From NCBI GenBank assembly GCA_013389105.1, contig JACADZ010000040.1:1-57797 (forward strand): a stretch of 57,797 bases of DNA, in the 5' to 3' direction. A program made the translations under genes and the position numbers. This document shows positions 26,879 to 35,661 of this stretch, one piece after another; the stretch's first letter is position 1, and the number at the start of each line of letters is the position of its first letter. The notes under the pieces are model-generated. The model was not told the origin of the DNA. It did no database searches and worked only from the letters and a program-made list of their open reading frames with translations. The stretch comes from Parvularculaceae bacterium (lineage in GTDB: Bacteria; Pseudomonadota; Alphaproteobacteria; Caulobacterales; Parvularculaceae).

Positions 26879-27068
26879 GCCTCGGGATAGGGGGCCGGCC
26901 CTGCACGGGAAGGGTCGGGACGGACGGGGCGCCCGTCGTCCCCGCTCCAGGTCCCCAAGGGCGCCGGCTCGAAGGGTGCGCTTTCGCAACTGCAGCGAGG
27001 CGTTGCGCCGCCGAAATGCGGCGCTTAGGTAGGCCCCGAGCGCTCGCGAGCCAGTGAAAGGACCAGCC

Positions 27069-28277
27069 ATGACCGAGGCCTATATTTATGACGCCGTCAG
27101 GACGCCGAGGGGGAAAGGCAAGGCCGACGGGGCGCTGCACGAGATCACCCCGATCCAGCTGGTGACGCAGGTCCTCGAGGCCATTCGCGACCGCAACAAG
27201 CTCGACACCTCGCTGGTCGACGACGCCGCTTTCGGCTGCGTCTCGCCGGTCGGCGAGCAGGGCGCGGTCATCACGCGGACGGCCATATTGAACGCCGGCT
27301 ACGCCGAGACGACGGCCGGCATCCAGGTGAACCGTTTCTGCGCTTCCGGCCTTGAAGCGGTGAACATCGCCGCCGCCAAGGTGAAGGCCGGCGAGGCGGA
27401 TCTCGCCATCGGCGGCGGGGTCGAATCGATGTCGCGCGTGCCGATGGGCTCGGACGGCGGCGCCTGGCCGGTCGATCCGGCGGTCGCGTTCAAGACCTAT
27501 TTCGTGCCCCAGGGCATTTCGGCCGATCTGATCGCGACCAAGTACGGATTCTCCCGCGACGATGTCGACGCCTATGCGGTCGAGAGTCACAAGCGCGCGG
27601 CGAAGTCGTGGTCCGAAGGTCGCTTCAAGAAGTCGATCGTGCCTGTGAAGGACGTCATGGGCGAGAGCGTGCTCGACCGCGACGAGACTATTCGTCCGAA
27701 TACGGACATGCAGTCGCTGGGCGGCCTCCCGCCTTCGTTCGCCATGCTCGGCGAGAATTTCGGCTTCGACTCCGTGGCGTTGCAGAAATACGCCGACATC
27801 GAGAAGATCAATCACGTCCACCACGCGGGCAACTCTTCCGGGATCGTCGACGGCGCGGCGGCCGTCCTCATCGGCAGCGATGCGGCCGGCAAGAAAGCGG
27901 GCCTCAAGCCGCGGGCGCGCATCAAGGCCTTCGCTTCGGTCGGCTCGGAGCCGACGATCATGCTCACCGGCCCGGAATTCGCCGCCCAGAAGGTCTTGAA
28001 GCGCGCCGGCATGACCACGAAGGACATCGACCTGTGGGAGCTGAACGAAGCTTTCGCCTCGGTCGTGCTGCGCTTCATGCAGGCCATGGACATCGACCAC
28101 AAGGACATGAACGTCTGCGGCGGCGCCATCGCCATGGGCCATCCGCTCGGCGCCACCGGCGCGATCATCCTCGGGACCGTGCTCTACGAGCTTGAGCGCA
28201 CGGGGAAATCGACCGCGCTCGTCACGCTTTGCATCGGCGCCGGCATGGGCACCGCGACGATCATCGAGCGCGTCTGA
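27069..28277 (+). CDS. fadA: Acetyl-CoA C-acyltransferase (beta-oxidation thiolase, FadA-like)
   Basis: A 402-residue thiolase cleaving 3-ketoacyl-CoA. Catalytic residues: C91 in [11 protein letters not shown]358 in GHPLGATG, C388 in LCIGAGMG. Start 27069 has AAAGGA upstream; a GTG at 27054 adds only five residues and overlaps this ribosome binding site. It is followed 29 bp later by the hydratase/dehydrogenase fusion, giving a fadA-fadB order (thiolase first). It differs clearly from the AtoB-type thiolase at 3735, fitting a long-chain rather than acetoacetyl-CoA role. Confidence 0.92.
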   Translation: MTEAYIYDAVRTPRGKGKADGALHEITPIQLVTQVLEAIRDRNKLDTSLVDDAAFGCVSPVGEQGAVITRTAILNAGYAETTAGIQVNRFCASGLEAVNIAAAKVKAGEADLAIGGGVESMSRVPMGSDGGAWPVDPAVAFKTYFVPQGISADLIATKYGFSRDDVDAYAVESHKRAAKSWSEGRFKKSIVPVKDVMGESVLDRDETIRPNTDMQSLGGLPPSFAMLGENFGFDSVALQKYADIEKINHVHHAGNSSGIVDGAAAVLIGSDAAGKKAGLKPRARIKAFASVGSEPTIMLTGPEFAAQKVLKRAGMTTKDIDLWELNEAFASVVLRFMQAMDIDHKDMNVCGGAIAMGHPLGATGAIILGTVLYELERTGKSTALVTLCIGAGMGTATIIERV

Positions 28278-28306
28278 GCCAACCCATTAACGTACGGAAC
28301 AGCGAC

Positions 28307-30514
28307 ATGACCTACACCGCCATGAAAGTCGACCTCGACGCCGACGGGATCGCGCTCGTCACCATCGACCTGCCCGGGCAGTCGATGAACGTCTGGAACG
28401 AAGCGCTGATGACGGACTTTTCCGCCTTCGTCGAGGATTTCGCGAAGAACGACGCCGTCAAAGGCGCGGTCATCACCTCGGGCAAGGCGAGCGGCTTTCT
28501 CGCCGGCGCGGATTTGCGCATGCTCGGCGGCGGCGGGCCGAAAACGGCGCGCGCGGCGACGAAGCAGGAGCAGTTCGAGGCCGTCTTCGGGCTGAACAAG
28601 ATGCTCCGCAAGCTCGAAACGTCGGGCCATCCGGCGAAAGCGCTCCTGAACGGCGACGCCTATGCCAAGCCGGTGGCGGCCGCGGTCAACGGCCTCGCGC
28701 TCGGCGGCGGGCTCGAACTGGTGCTCGCCTGCCATCACCGCATCGTTGCAGACGACCCCAAGGTGCAGCTCGGCGTGCCGGAAGTGCAGGTCGGGCTGCT
28801 TCCGGGGGGCGGCGGCACGCAGCGCCTGCCGCGCCTCGCCGGGCTCCAGAACGCCGCCATGCTGGCCACGCAGGGCCAGCCGATCGATCCGCAGACGGCG
28901 CTTGCGCAAGGGATCATTCAGGAAGTTGCGCCGCGCGACCAGCTCGTCGCCAAGGCGAAGGCCTGGGTGAAGGCGAACCCGAAGGTCGTTCAGCCCTGGG
29001 ACAAGAAGGGCTTCAAATATCCGGGCGGCGCCGGGCCGACCCATCCCGCCGCCGTGCAGTTCCACATGGCGTCGAACGCCATGGCGCAGCGCGAAACCAA
29101 TCACAATTACCCGGCGGTGCAATACATTCTCTCGTGCCTTTACGAGGGCTCGGTCGTGCCGTTCGACACGGCGCTCAAAATCGAATCGAAGTATTTCTTC
29201 AAGCTTCTGCAGAGCCCGCAGGCCCGCAATATGATCCGTACCCTGTTCATCAACAAACAGGCGGCGGAAAAAGGCGAGCAGCGGCCGAAGAGCGTGGAGA
29301 AGCTTTCGATCCGGAAGGTCGGCGTGCTCGGCGCCGGCATGATGGGCGCCGGCATCGCCTATGTGACCGCCAAGGGCGGAATGGAGGTCGTTCTCCTCGA
29401 TCGCGATCTTCCTTATGCGGAGAAAGGCAAGGCCTATTCCAAGAGCATTGTCGACAAGGCGGTCGGCAAAGGGAAGATGACGCAGGCCAAGGCTGACGAG
29501 CTTCTCGCCCGCATCAAACCGACCGTCGATTACGCGGACCTCAAGGACGTCGACATGATCATCGAAGCCGTGTTCGAGGACCCGGACGTCAAGGCCGACG
29601 TCATCAGGAAGACCGAAGCGGTCATCCGCAACGACGTGATTTTCGCCTCCAACACCTCGACGCTGCCGATCACCGGCCTCGCCAAGCATTCCGAGCGCCC
29701 GGACCAGTTCATCGGCGTCCATTTCTTCTCGCCGGTCGACAAGATGCCGCTGGTCGAGATCATTCCGGGGGCGCGTTCGGGCGACAAGGCGCTCGCCATG
29801 GCGCTCGACTATGTCGGCATGATCAAGAAAACGCCGATCGTCGTCAAAGACACGCGCGGCTTCTACACCAACCGCGTGGTCCCGCCCTATCTCAACGAAG
29901 CCATGCTGATGGTGAAGGAGGGGGTGAAGCCGGCGCTGATCGAGAACGCCGCGAAGTCCTTAGGGCTTCCGGTCGGTCCGCTCGCGCTCGTCGACGAGAC
30001 CTCTCTGGAACTCGGCAAGCGCATCATGGACGCCACGAAGAAGGAGCTCGGCAAGGACTACAAGCCGACTGGCGTCGAGGAGCTCATGGAAGTGATGGTG
30101 ACGAAGCTCGGGCGCATGGGCCGCAAGGCCGGCAAGGGCTTCTACGAATATCCGTCAGACGGCGGAAAGAAATTTCTCTGGAAGGGGATCGCGGACTATT
30201 TCCCGACCGCAAAAGAGCAGCCCTCGCTCGAGGAAGCCAAGGAGCGCATCCTCTATGCGCAGCTCATTCCCGCCGCACAGTGTTACGCCGACGGCATCGT
30301 CCACGATCCTCAGTCCGCGGATCTTGGCGCCATTTTCGGCTGGGGCTTCCCGCCCTGGACCGGCGGCCCGATGAGCCATATCGACACCATCGGCGTCGAG
30401 GAGTTCGTCCGAAAGGCCGACAGCCTCGCGCAGAAATACGGGGCCCGGTTCGCGCCGCCGCAGAAATTCCGCGACATGGCCGCGAAGAAGGAGACGCTCT
30501 ACAAGGCGGCGTGA
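28307..30514 (+). CDS. fadB: Enoyl-CoA hydratase / 3-hydroxyacyl-CoA dehydrogenase fusion (FadB/FadJ-like)
   Basis: A 735-residue multifunctional beta-oxidation alpha subunit. The N-terminal crotonase domain (1-200) contains GKASGFLAGADLRML and NGLALGGGLELVLACHHRI. The NAD-binding domain starts at VGVLGAGMMGAGIAYV (about 338). The 3-hydroxyacyl-CoA dehydrogenase active region includes GVHFFSPVDKMPLVEII and FYTNRVVPPYLNEA. Start 28307 is selected from several in-frame starts because it begins the conserved domain. With the thiolase 29 bp upstream it forms the trifunctional beta-oxidation complex. Confidence 0.93.
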   Translation: MTYTAMKVDLDADGIALVTIDLPGQSMNVWNEALMTDFSAFVEDFAKNDAVKGAVITSGKASGFLAGADLRMLGGGGPKTARAATKQEQFEAVFGLNKMLRKLETSGHPAKALLNGDAYAKPVAAAVNGLALGGGLELVLACHHRIVADDPKVQLGVPEVQVGLLPGGGGTQRLPRLAGLQNAAMLATQGQPIDPQTALAQGIIQEVAPRDQLVAKAKAWVKANPKVVQPWDKKGFKYPGGAGPTHPAAVQFHMASNAMAQRETNHNYPAVQYILSCLYEGSVVPFDTALKIESKYFFKLLQSPQARNMIRTLFINKQAAEKGEQRPKSVEKLSIRKVGVLGAGMMGAGIAYVTAKGGMEVVLLDRDLPYAEKGKAYSKSIVDKAVGKGKMTQAKADELLARIKPTVDYADLKDVDMIIEAVFEDPDVKADVIRKTEAVIRNDVIFASNTSTLPITGLAKHSERPDQFIGVHFFSPVDKMPLVEIIPGARSGDKALAMALDYVGMIKKTPIVVKDTRGFYTNRVVPPYLNEAMLMVKEGVKPALIENAAKSLGLPVGPLALVDETSLELGKRIMDATKKELGKDYKPTGVEELMEVMVTKLGRMGRKAGKGFYEYPSDGGKKFLWKGIADYFPTAKEQPSLEEAKERILYAQLIPAAQCYADGIVHDPQSADLGAIFGWGFPPWTGGPMSHIDTIGVEEFVRKADSLAQKYGARFAPPQKFRDMAAKKETLYKAA

Positions 30515-30569
30515 AACGCGGCGCGCGTTGCGCAGGCGACGACGCTCAGCTGAGGGAAAGGCGGCGGCG

Positions 30570-30608
30570 TTGACATGTGATCCACATGCGACTATTGTAT
30601 TTGCATGT
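30570..30608 (+). promoter_or_regulatory. Promoter and inverted repeats of the toxin-antitoxin operon (probably leaderless)
   Basis: TTGACA at 30570-30575, 17-bp spacer, TATTGT at 30593-30598. The expected start of transcription, about 7 bp on, is the A of the antitoxin ATG at 30605, so the mRNA would have no leader. Inverted repeat CATGTG-ATC-CACATG (30574-30588) overlaps the spacer, and ACATGC (30584-30589) pairs with GCATGT (30603-30608) across the -10. These are good operator candidates for the antitoxin or toxin-antitoxin complex. Confidence 0.65.
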
Positions 30609-30835
30609 CAGTCATGATCCAGATTCGTAACGTGCCCGAGGCGCTGCATCGCAAGCTGAAATCGCGCGCGGCCCTCGAAGGCAAGAGCCTGTCCGACTAC
30701 CTGCTCGGAGAGGTCCGCAAGGCTGCGGAGCAGCCGACCATGGCGGAAATGCTTGAGCGGCTTCGCAATCTGCCGCCGGGCGATCCGTCGCTTTCATCGG
30801 AAGCCGCGGTGCGGGCCGAGCGCGACAGCCGATGA
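30605..30835 (+). CDS. FitA/VapB-like ribbon-helix-helix antitoxin
   Basis: A 76-residue antitoxin. Residues 1-42 form a ribbon-helix-helix DNA-binding fold (VMIQIRNVPEALHRKLKSRA then GKSLSDYLLGEVRKAA). The acidic/proline-containing C-terminus (LRNLPPGDPSLSSEAAVRAE) would wrap the PIN toxin. It overlaps the toxin gene by 4 bp (ATGA at 30832-30835). An alternative start at 30614 would lose three residues of the beta-ribbon. It probably autoregulates through the palindromes at 30574-30608. Confidence 0.88.
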   Translation: MSVMIQIRNVPEALHRKLKSRAALEGKSLSDYLLGEVRKAAEQPTMAEMLERLRNLPPGDPSLSSEAAVRAERDSR

Positions 30836-31221
30836 TCGTCCTCGACGCCTCGGTCGTCATCGAACTCTTGCTCAACCTTCCCGCCGCCGGGCGCGTCGCT
30901 TCCCGCCTCCAGACGCAGACTGCATTGCACGCGCCACATTTGATTGACGCCGAAATCGGGCAGGCGCTGCGCCGTTTCGCGAGCGCAGGAAAAATATCGT
31001 CCGGCCGCGGACGCGAAGCCGTCGACCATCTCGCAGGACTGCCGCTGCGCCGGCACGCCCATGGCGTCCTGATGGAGCGTGTGTGGTCGTTGCGGACGAG
31101 TCTCACAGCCTACGACGCGCTCTATGTCGCGCTCGCTGAGGCTCTGAAGGCGCCCCTGCTGACGCGAGACAGACGCATTGCCGCCGCCCACGGACATTTT
31201 GCCAGGGTGGAGCTGGTTTGA
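30832..31221 (+). CDS. VapC-like PIN-domain ribonuclease toxin
   Basis: A 129-residue PIN-domain protein, a metal-dependent RNase of type II toxin-antitoxin pairs. Acidic active-site residues are visible as D5 in IVLDASVVIELLL, a glutamate in HLIDAEIGQALRR (about 41), D in TAYDALYVALAE (about 101), and D in LLTRDRRIA (about 115). It is intact and translationally coupled to its antitoxin. Typical targets are tRNA or rRNA; this one cannot be told from sequence. No mobile-element genes flank it. Confidence 0.9.
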   Translation: MIVLDASVVIELLLNLPAAGRVASRLQTQTALHAPHLIDAEIGQALRRFASAGKISSGRGREAVDHLAGLPLRRHAHGVLMERVWSLRTSLTAYDALYVALAEALKAPLLTRDRRIAAAHGHFARVELV

Positions 31222-31293
31222 TCTGCCGCGCGCAAGTGGCGTTTGCGCTGCAGGCGAGATAGAATGATCGGGACAAGGGCGGGGCGCGGTCAA

Positions 31294-32175
31294 ATGGTCG
31301 TCTATTTCCTTCAGGGGCTGCTGGTTATTGCGGCGGTTATTCTCCTCGCCGCTTGGTTTGCGAAGTTTACGAAGATCAAGGAGCCGTGGCTGCCGGCGCC
31401 GGTCGCGATCGTCCTCGGGGCCGTCACCAATTTCTTCGACACGCTAGGCATCGGTTCTTTCGCGCCGACGACGGCCGCCATCAAAGGATTTCGTCTGACA
31501 GCGGACGAAAACATTCCGGGCACGCTCAATGTCGGCCACGCGCTCCCGACCATCGCGCAGGCGCTGATCTTCATCGCCATCGTGAAAGTCGATGTGGCGC
31601 TGCTGGTCGCGCTCATTCTCGCGGCGATGGGCGGCGCGCTGATCGGTTCGCGCATCGTGACCGGGCTGCCGCGGCGGACGATTCAGGCGGGCATGGGCGT
31701 GGCGCTCCTCGTCGCCGCGGCGCTCTATTCGGCGCGCAATCTCGGAATGATGCCGGGCGGCGGGACGGCGACGACGCTCGACGCGCCGATGTTCGCCGCC
31801 GCCGCTGCGCTGTTTTTTCTTTACGGCGCCCTCATGACGCTCGGCATCGGCCTCTACGCGCCCGCGCTGATCACCGTCTCGCTGTTCGGCATGGATCCGC
31901 GTCTCGCCTTTCCGATCATGATGGGGGCCTGCGCGTTCCTGATGCCGGCGGCCTCGCTCCGCTTCATCCGCTCGGGGCGCATCGCGCCGAAGATCGTCTC
32001 CGGCCTCGCCCTCGGCGGCGTGCCGGCCGTGCTGGTCGCCGCCTTCATCGTGAAGGAGATGCCGCTCGACACGCTGCGCTGGGTCGTGGCGGGCGTCGTC
32101 GCCATCGTCGGCGTCATGATGCTGGCGAGCGCCGCGCGCAACGAGGATGCGCCGGCGAAGGGCGCTCAGCGATAG
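31294..32175 (+). CDS. TauE/SafE-family membrane permease
   Basis: About 293 residues with eight predicted helices in two similar halves, as in sulfite/anion exporters of the TauE/SafE family. The first half has FFDTLGIGSFAPTTAAIKGF, with a TLGIGSFAPT motif echoed by the TLGIGLYAPALITVSLFG of the second half; that internal repeat is the family hallmark. Start 31294 is my preference; an ATG at 31264 would add ten charged residues. The transported anion is unknown. The gene ends 10 bp inside the convergent YccF gene. Confidence 0.82.
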   Translation: MVVYFLQGLLVIAAVILLAAWFAKFTKIKEPWLPAPVAIVLGAVTNFFDTLGIGSFAPTTAAIKGFRLTADENIPGTLNVGHALPTIAQALIFIAIVKVDVALLVALILAAMGGALIGSRIVTGLPRRTIQAGMGVALLVAAALYSARNLGMMPGGGTATTLDAPMFAAAAALFFLYGALMTLGIGLYAPALITVSLFGMDPRLAFPIMMGACAFLMPAASLRFIRSGRIAPKIVSGLALGGVPAVLVAAFIVKEMPLDTLRWVVAGVVAIVGVMMLASAARNEDAPAKGAQR

Positions 32176-32618
32176 CGCCAGTCGTGGCGCACGATCGTGC
32201 GCCCGATCGGCCAGAGCGCGAAGCCGGCAAGCTTCACATGCGCCCAGGCGAAGGGTATGCCGATGACGGTGACGGCGAGCAGGAGCGCGCAGGCGAGATG
32301 CCCGAACGCCAGCCACCAGCCGGCGAGGACCAGCCAGATGAGGTTGCCGAGGAAACCCAGCGGCCCCGTGCCGACGTCGTGGCCGTAGAGGCGCTCGCGA
32401 TCGACCGCGACGGCGCCGAACGGCCAGAGCGTGTAGAATCCGTTCTTGAACGCGGCGGCGGCGAAGGGGATGCCGATGATGGTGAGGATCATGATCATCC
32501 CGGCGAAGAACCAGCCGAGCGCTGCGACGGCGCCGCCGAGCGCCAGCCACAGGATGTTCAGGATGAGGCTCCCCGCGCCGATCGAGCCATCATCCGCCAG
32601 AGGATGGTCGCGAAACAT
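32166..32618 (-). CDS. YccF-domain inner membrane protein
   Basis: A 150-residue membrane protein with two copies of the YccF domain. Copy one: LILNILWLALGGAVAALGWF ... TIIGIPFAAAAFKNGFYTLWPFG. Copy two: LGNLIWLVLAGWWLAFGHLA ... TVIGIPFAWAHVKLAGFALWPIG. Each unit has two helices and an IGIPF...WPFG/WPIG motif. Function of the family is not established. Start 32618 was chosen for GGAG on the minus strand a few bases before the ATG; a start at 32639 would bypass it. The 3' end overlaps the TauE/SafE stop by 10 bp. Confidence 0.87.
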   Translation of the reverse strand: MFRDHPLADDGSIGAGSLILNILWLALGGAVAALGWFFAGMIMILTIIGIPFAAAAFKNGFYTLWPFGAVAVDRERLYGHDVGTGPLGFLGNLIWLVLAGWWLAFGHLACALLLAVTVIGIPFAWAHVKLAGFALWPIGRTIVRHDWRYR

Positions 32619-32743
32619 CGTTTCTCCTTCGCCGCCCAATATAGGCGCATGGGCGAGGATTTCATCCCGCTCCGGCGCGGCGGAAGTCCGGTTCGGCGAA
32701 AGGCCGCCCCGTTTCGGCCGTAATTCTCTCGGGAGATGAGGCC

Positions 32744-33376
32744 ATGCGCAGACGCCAGGTCCTTCAAGCTCTAGCCGCGCTGCCTGTCATCGGCGCCGCG
32801 TCGCCCGCTCCGGCGCAGGCGCGCAATGTCGGCGGCGAGATCGCCGCGGCGGCCCTCGCCCAGACCCGCACGCGCGTCGTTTACGACCCCGCCTATGTCG
32901 TGCTCGCCTATCCGGGCGGCGACGTGCCGGCCGACCGCGGCGTTTGCGCCGACGTCATCATCCGGGCCCTGAGGAAAGTCGGCGCCGATCTCCAGGTCCT
33001 CGTGCATGAGGACATGAAAGCGAATTTCGCCGCCTATCCCAAACGCTGGGGCCTCAAGAAGCCGGACCGCAACATCGATCACCGGCGCGTCCCCAATCTC
33101 GAGACCTTCTTCACCCGCGAGGGCCTGCGGCGCGCGCTCACGACGGCGCCGGCGAATTTCAGGCCGGGCGACGTCGTCTCGTGGAACCTCAAGGGCGATT
33201 CCGGCTCCCTGCCGCATATCGGCATCGTGACGGCGAGGAAGGCCCGCAGCGGGCGTCCGATGGTCGTGCACAATATCGGGGCCGGCGTGCAGCATGAGGA
33301 CGTGCTGTTCCAGTGGAAGATGACCGGCCATTTCCGGATCGCGCCGAAGGTGGAGGAGTGGGACCGCGAGTCGTGA
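32744..33376 (+). CDS. Exported DUF1287 protein (NlpC/P60-like fold)
   Basis: A 210-residue protein with an N-terminal signal (RRRQVLQALAALPVIGAAS, cleavage probably after AQA near residue 26). The DUF1287 core follows: YDPAYVVLAYPGGDVPADRGVCADVIIRALR with a probable catalytic Cys near residue 68, then GDVVSWNL and PHIGIVT with a His. This arrangement resembles NlpC/P60-type cysteine peptidases acting on peptidoglycan, though activity of DUF1287 is not proven. It is followed 52 bp later by a DUF1906 lipoprotein gene on the same strand; both may act on the cell wall. Confidence 0.85.
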   Translation: MRRRQVLQALAALPVIGAASPAPAQARNVGGEIAAAALAQTRTRVVYDPAYVVLAYPGGDVPADRGVCADVIIRALRKVGADLQVLVHEDMKANFAAYPKRWGLKKPDRNIDHRRVPNLETFFTREGLRRALTTAPANFRPGDVVSWNLKGDSGSLPHIGIVTARKARSGRPMVVHNIGAGVQHEDVLFQWKMTGHFRIAPKVEEWDRES

Positions 33377-33428
33377 CGTTGTCCCGGAATACCGGCTATA
33401 ATCCCGCGCCATAGTGGGGGAGGGATCC

Positions 33429-34460
33429 ATGCCCGATCGCCGCAAGGTCACCCGCCGAACGCTGGTCGGCGCGGCGGCGCTCGCGCCGCTCGCAGGGTGC
33501 GCGACGACTCCCGAAGGGCCGACGGCCCTGTCGTCCGGCCCGTTCGACGCTAACCCCAAGGTGATCGACGCGTCGTCCGACGTGCGCCCCCATCTTGCGG
33601 CGCTGAAGGCCGCGGGCGTGTGGACCGTCATCCGCTATTACGCGCGCGACTTGCAGGAAATCCTGCCGGAAAAGCGGCTGAAACGCGAAGAGGCGGCGGA
33701 TCTCATCGCGGCGGGCTTCTCGATCGCCGTCGTCTATCAGTACTTCAACAATGTGCGCGAAAACATCAACGCGGCGCGGGGCCGGCAGGACGCCGACTAC
33801 GCCGTCGAGCACGCCGCCGTCGTCCAGAAGCAGCCGAAGGGCAGCGCGATCTATTTCGGGGTCGACGGCGACTGGGCCGACGCCGCGGCGCGCGCCGACA
33901 TCGCCGGCTATTTCCGATCCGTGCGCGGAGCGTTCGAGGGATCGGGCTACAAGATCGGCGCCTATGGCTCGGGCGCGACGCTCGCTTTCCTGGAAGCGGA
34001 AGGCCTCGCCGACATGACGTGGCTTGCTTATCCGCAAGGGTGGAGCGGCTCGGCGGCCTATTTCAACGCCAATAACTGGCGGCTATTCCAGAGCGCGCTC
34101 GAAACCCGGATCGGCGCGCTCGCCATCGACGCGAACATCGTCAATCCGCGTTTCGCCGATTTCGGCCAGTGGGGCGCGAAGGGCGTCGATTACGGCCATC
34201 GCGCCGCAGCCTCCTCGGCGGTCGCCGGCGAACGCCGCTTCGTCGCTGTCCACGGCGCAAAGCTGCGCGTCGCGCCGGACGAAGGCGCGGCGGAGATCGC
34301 GACAGCCCGCTTCCGCAAGGGCGCCTGCGTCCGCATCCTTGGGACGGGGAGCGGCTGGGCGGCGCTCGACGTCAACGAGAGCGGCCTCCGCACGGGTTAC
34401 GCCCGTCTGGCCGATCTGACGCCCGACTTTTCGCGTCGCCCGGACTTCTTCGCGGCCTGA
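33429..34460 (+). CDS. DUF1906 (glycoside hydrolase-like) lipoprotein with C-terminal SH3-like domain
   Basis: A 343-residue protein with a twin-arginine-like signal (RRKVTRRTLVGAAALAPLAG) ending in a lipobox Cys near residue 23. The glycoside-hydrolase-like TIM-barrel domain of DUF1906 covers about 40-245 (VIDASSDVRPHLAALKAAG, TVIRYYARD, AIYFGVDGDW, KIGAYGSGATLAFLE). Residues about 268-330 look like a bacterial SH3 domain (LRVAPDEGAAEIATARFRKG ... WAALDVN), which usually binds peptidoglycan. Start 33429 has GGGAGGG upstream. Likely substrate: cell wall glycan, by inference from the SH3 domain. Confidence 0.85.
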   Translation: MPDRRKVTRRTLVGAAALAPLAGCATTPEGPTALSSGPFDANPKVIDASSDVRPHLAALKAAGVWTVIRYYARDLQEILPEKRLKREEAADLIAAGFSIAVVYQYFNNVRENINAARGRQDADYAVEHAAVVQKQPKGSAIYFGVDGDWADAAARADIAGYFRSVRGAFEGSGYKIGAYGSGATLAFLEAEGLADMTWLAYPQGWSGSAAYFNANNWRLFQSALETRIGALAIDANIVNPRFADFGQWGAKGVDYGHRAAASSAVAGERRFVAVHGAKLRVAPDEGAAEIATARFRKGACVRILGTGSGWAALDVNESGLRTGYARLADLTPDFSRRPDFFAA

Positions 34461-34516
34461 ACGCTTGCGCTCCGCCCCGCGAAGGTGGACAAGCAGCAAG
34501 ACCCGGAGACGCCGCC

Positions 34517-35509
34517 ATGATGAGAATTCCGCTCGGCCGATCAGGCCTTTCCGTTTCGCGCCTCGGCTTCGGCTGCATGGGGCTCGCCGAGTTCTACGGC
34601 GAAGCGCTCGCCGACGCCGAGGCCGAAAAGCTCCTCGAAGCGGCCCTCGAGCGCGGCGTCAATTTCTTCGACACCGCCGACATCTACGGTTCGGGGCGCA
34701 ACGAGGAGCAGCTCGCCGGATTTCTAAAGCGCAGGCGCAACGATGTCGTGCTCGCAACCAAGTTCGCGATCCGCCGCAACGCCGACGGCTCTCTCGCCGG
34801 CCTCTCGAACGATCCCGACTATATTCGGCAGGCGTGCGACGCGTCGCTGAAGCGCCTCAAGGTCGACGTCATCGACCTCTATTACATGCATCGGCGCGAT
34901 CCTTCCGTGCCGATCAAAGACTCGGTCGGAGCCATGGCGGGCCTCGTGAAGGCCGGCAAGGTGAGGGCCCTCGGGCTTTCCGAAGTGAGCGCTGAGACGC
35001 TTCGGAAGGCCAATGCGATTCATCCGATTGCGGCGCTTCAGTCGGAGTATTCGATCGTCACGCGCGAGATGGAGCGCGAGATGATTCCGCTCTGCCGGCA
35101 GCTCGGAATCACCTTTGTCGCCTATTCGCCGATCGGCCGCGGGATCCTCACCGGGGCCTACCGCAGCGAAAAGGATTTCGGCAAGGGCGACTACCGGATG
35201 GCGGGCAATCCGCGGTTCACCGGCGGCGCGCTCGAGAAGAATCTGTCGCTGGTCGATCAGCTCGAGAAGATCGCCCGTGAGAAACGGGCGAGTCTGGCGC
35301 AGATCGCGCTCGCCTTCGTGCTGGCGAAGGGCGATCACATCGTGCCGATCCCGGGCACCAAGAAGCTCGCCCGGCTGGAAGATAATATGGGCGCGCTCAA
35401 GATCGCGCTCACCCCCGCCGACATTGCGGCGATCGAGAAGGCGGTGCCGGAAGACAAGGGCGCCGGGGCGCGTTACGCGCCCTCGAGCGCCGCCTCGCTC
35501 AACCGGTAG
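34517..35509 (+). CDS. Aldo/keto reductase
   Basis: A 330-residue (beta/alpha)8 NADPH-dependent reductase of the AKR13/YakC-like group. The catalytic tetrad is visible: D and Y in FFDTADIYGSG (about 48-58), K in VVLATKFAI (about 80), H in DLYYMHRRDP (about 119). The C-terminal cofactor segment is IVPIPGTKKLARLEDN. It reduces aldehydes or ketones; the natural substrate is unknown. A second ATG follows immediately (34520). It stands between the DUF1906 gene (56 bp upstream) and the stress protein gene. Confidence 0.9.
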   Translation: MMRIPLGRSGLSVSRLGFGCMGLAEFYGEALADAEAEKLLEAALERGVNFFDTADIYGSGRNEEQLAGFLKRRRNDVVLATKFAIRRNADGSLAGLSNDPDYIRQACDASLKRLKVDVIDLYYMHRRDPSVPIKDSVGAMAGLVKAGKVRALGLSEVSAETLRKANAIHPIAALQSEYSIVTREMEREMIPLCRQLGITFVAYSPIGRGILTGAYRSEKDFGKGDYRMAGNPRFTGGALEKNLSLVDQLEKIAREKRASLAQIALAFVLAKGDHIVPIPGTKKLARLEDNMGALKIALTPADIAAIEKAVPEDKGAGARYAPSSAASLNR

Positions 35510-35588
35510 GGCTCCTTCAGGAGCGGCTTGCCCTCGCGCGCGCCTCCGGCGAGCGATCGGGCGGTTTCAACGCCGGACAGCCCCGGCG

Positions 35589-35602
35589 TTGACCTTGATC
35601 AA
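35589..35602 (+). promoter_or_regulatory. FNR/FixK-type box upstream of the universal stress protein
   Basis: TTGACCTTGATCAA matches the FNR/FixK half-site pattern TTGAT-N4-ATCAA except for one base. It lies 60 bp before the start codon at 35662, a distance suited to activation by a Crp/Fnr-family regulator under low oxygen. Regulation is inferred; the regulator is not encoded in the window. Confidence 0.6.
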
Positions 35603-35661
35603 ATCTCGTGCGCGACCTCTGCCGTAAGAGTGACCTGACGACACGCGGAGCGGCGACAAAG

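Noticed and set aside
20449-27057. A 2202-codon plus-strand open frame
   Set aside because: It runs antisense to the LytTR regulator, kinase and putA and then out of frame through the SMR gene; its product is Arg/Asp-rich without domains. Such frames arise from GC-biased codons on the opposite strand.
26879-27068. Guanidine riboswitch for, or hairpin regulation near, the SMR gene
   Set aside because: The riboswitch would have to lie upstream of 26546, where the 120-bp gap shows no such structure; the GACGGG/CCCGTC hairpin downstream has no T-tract or known motif.
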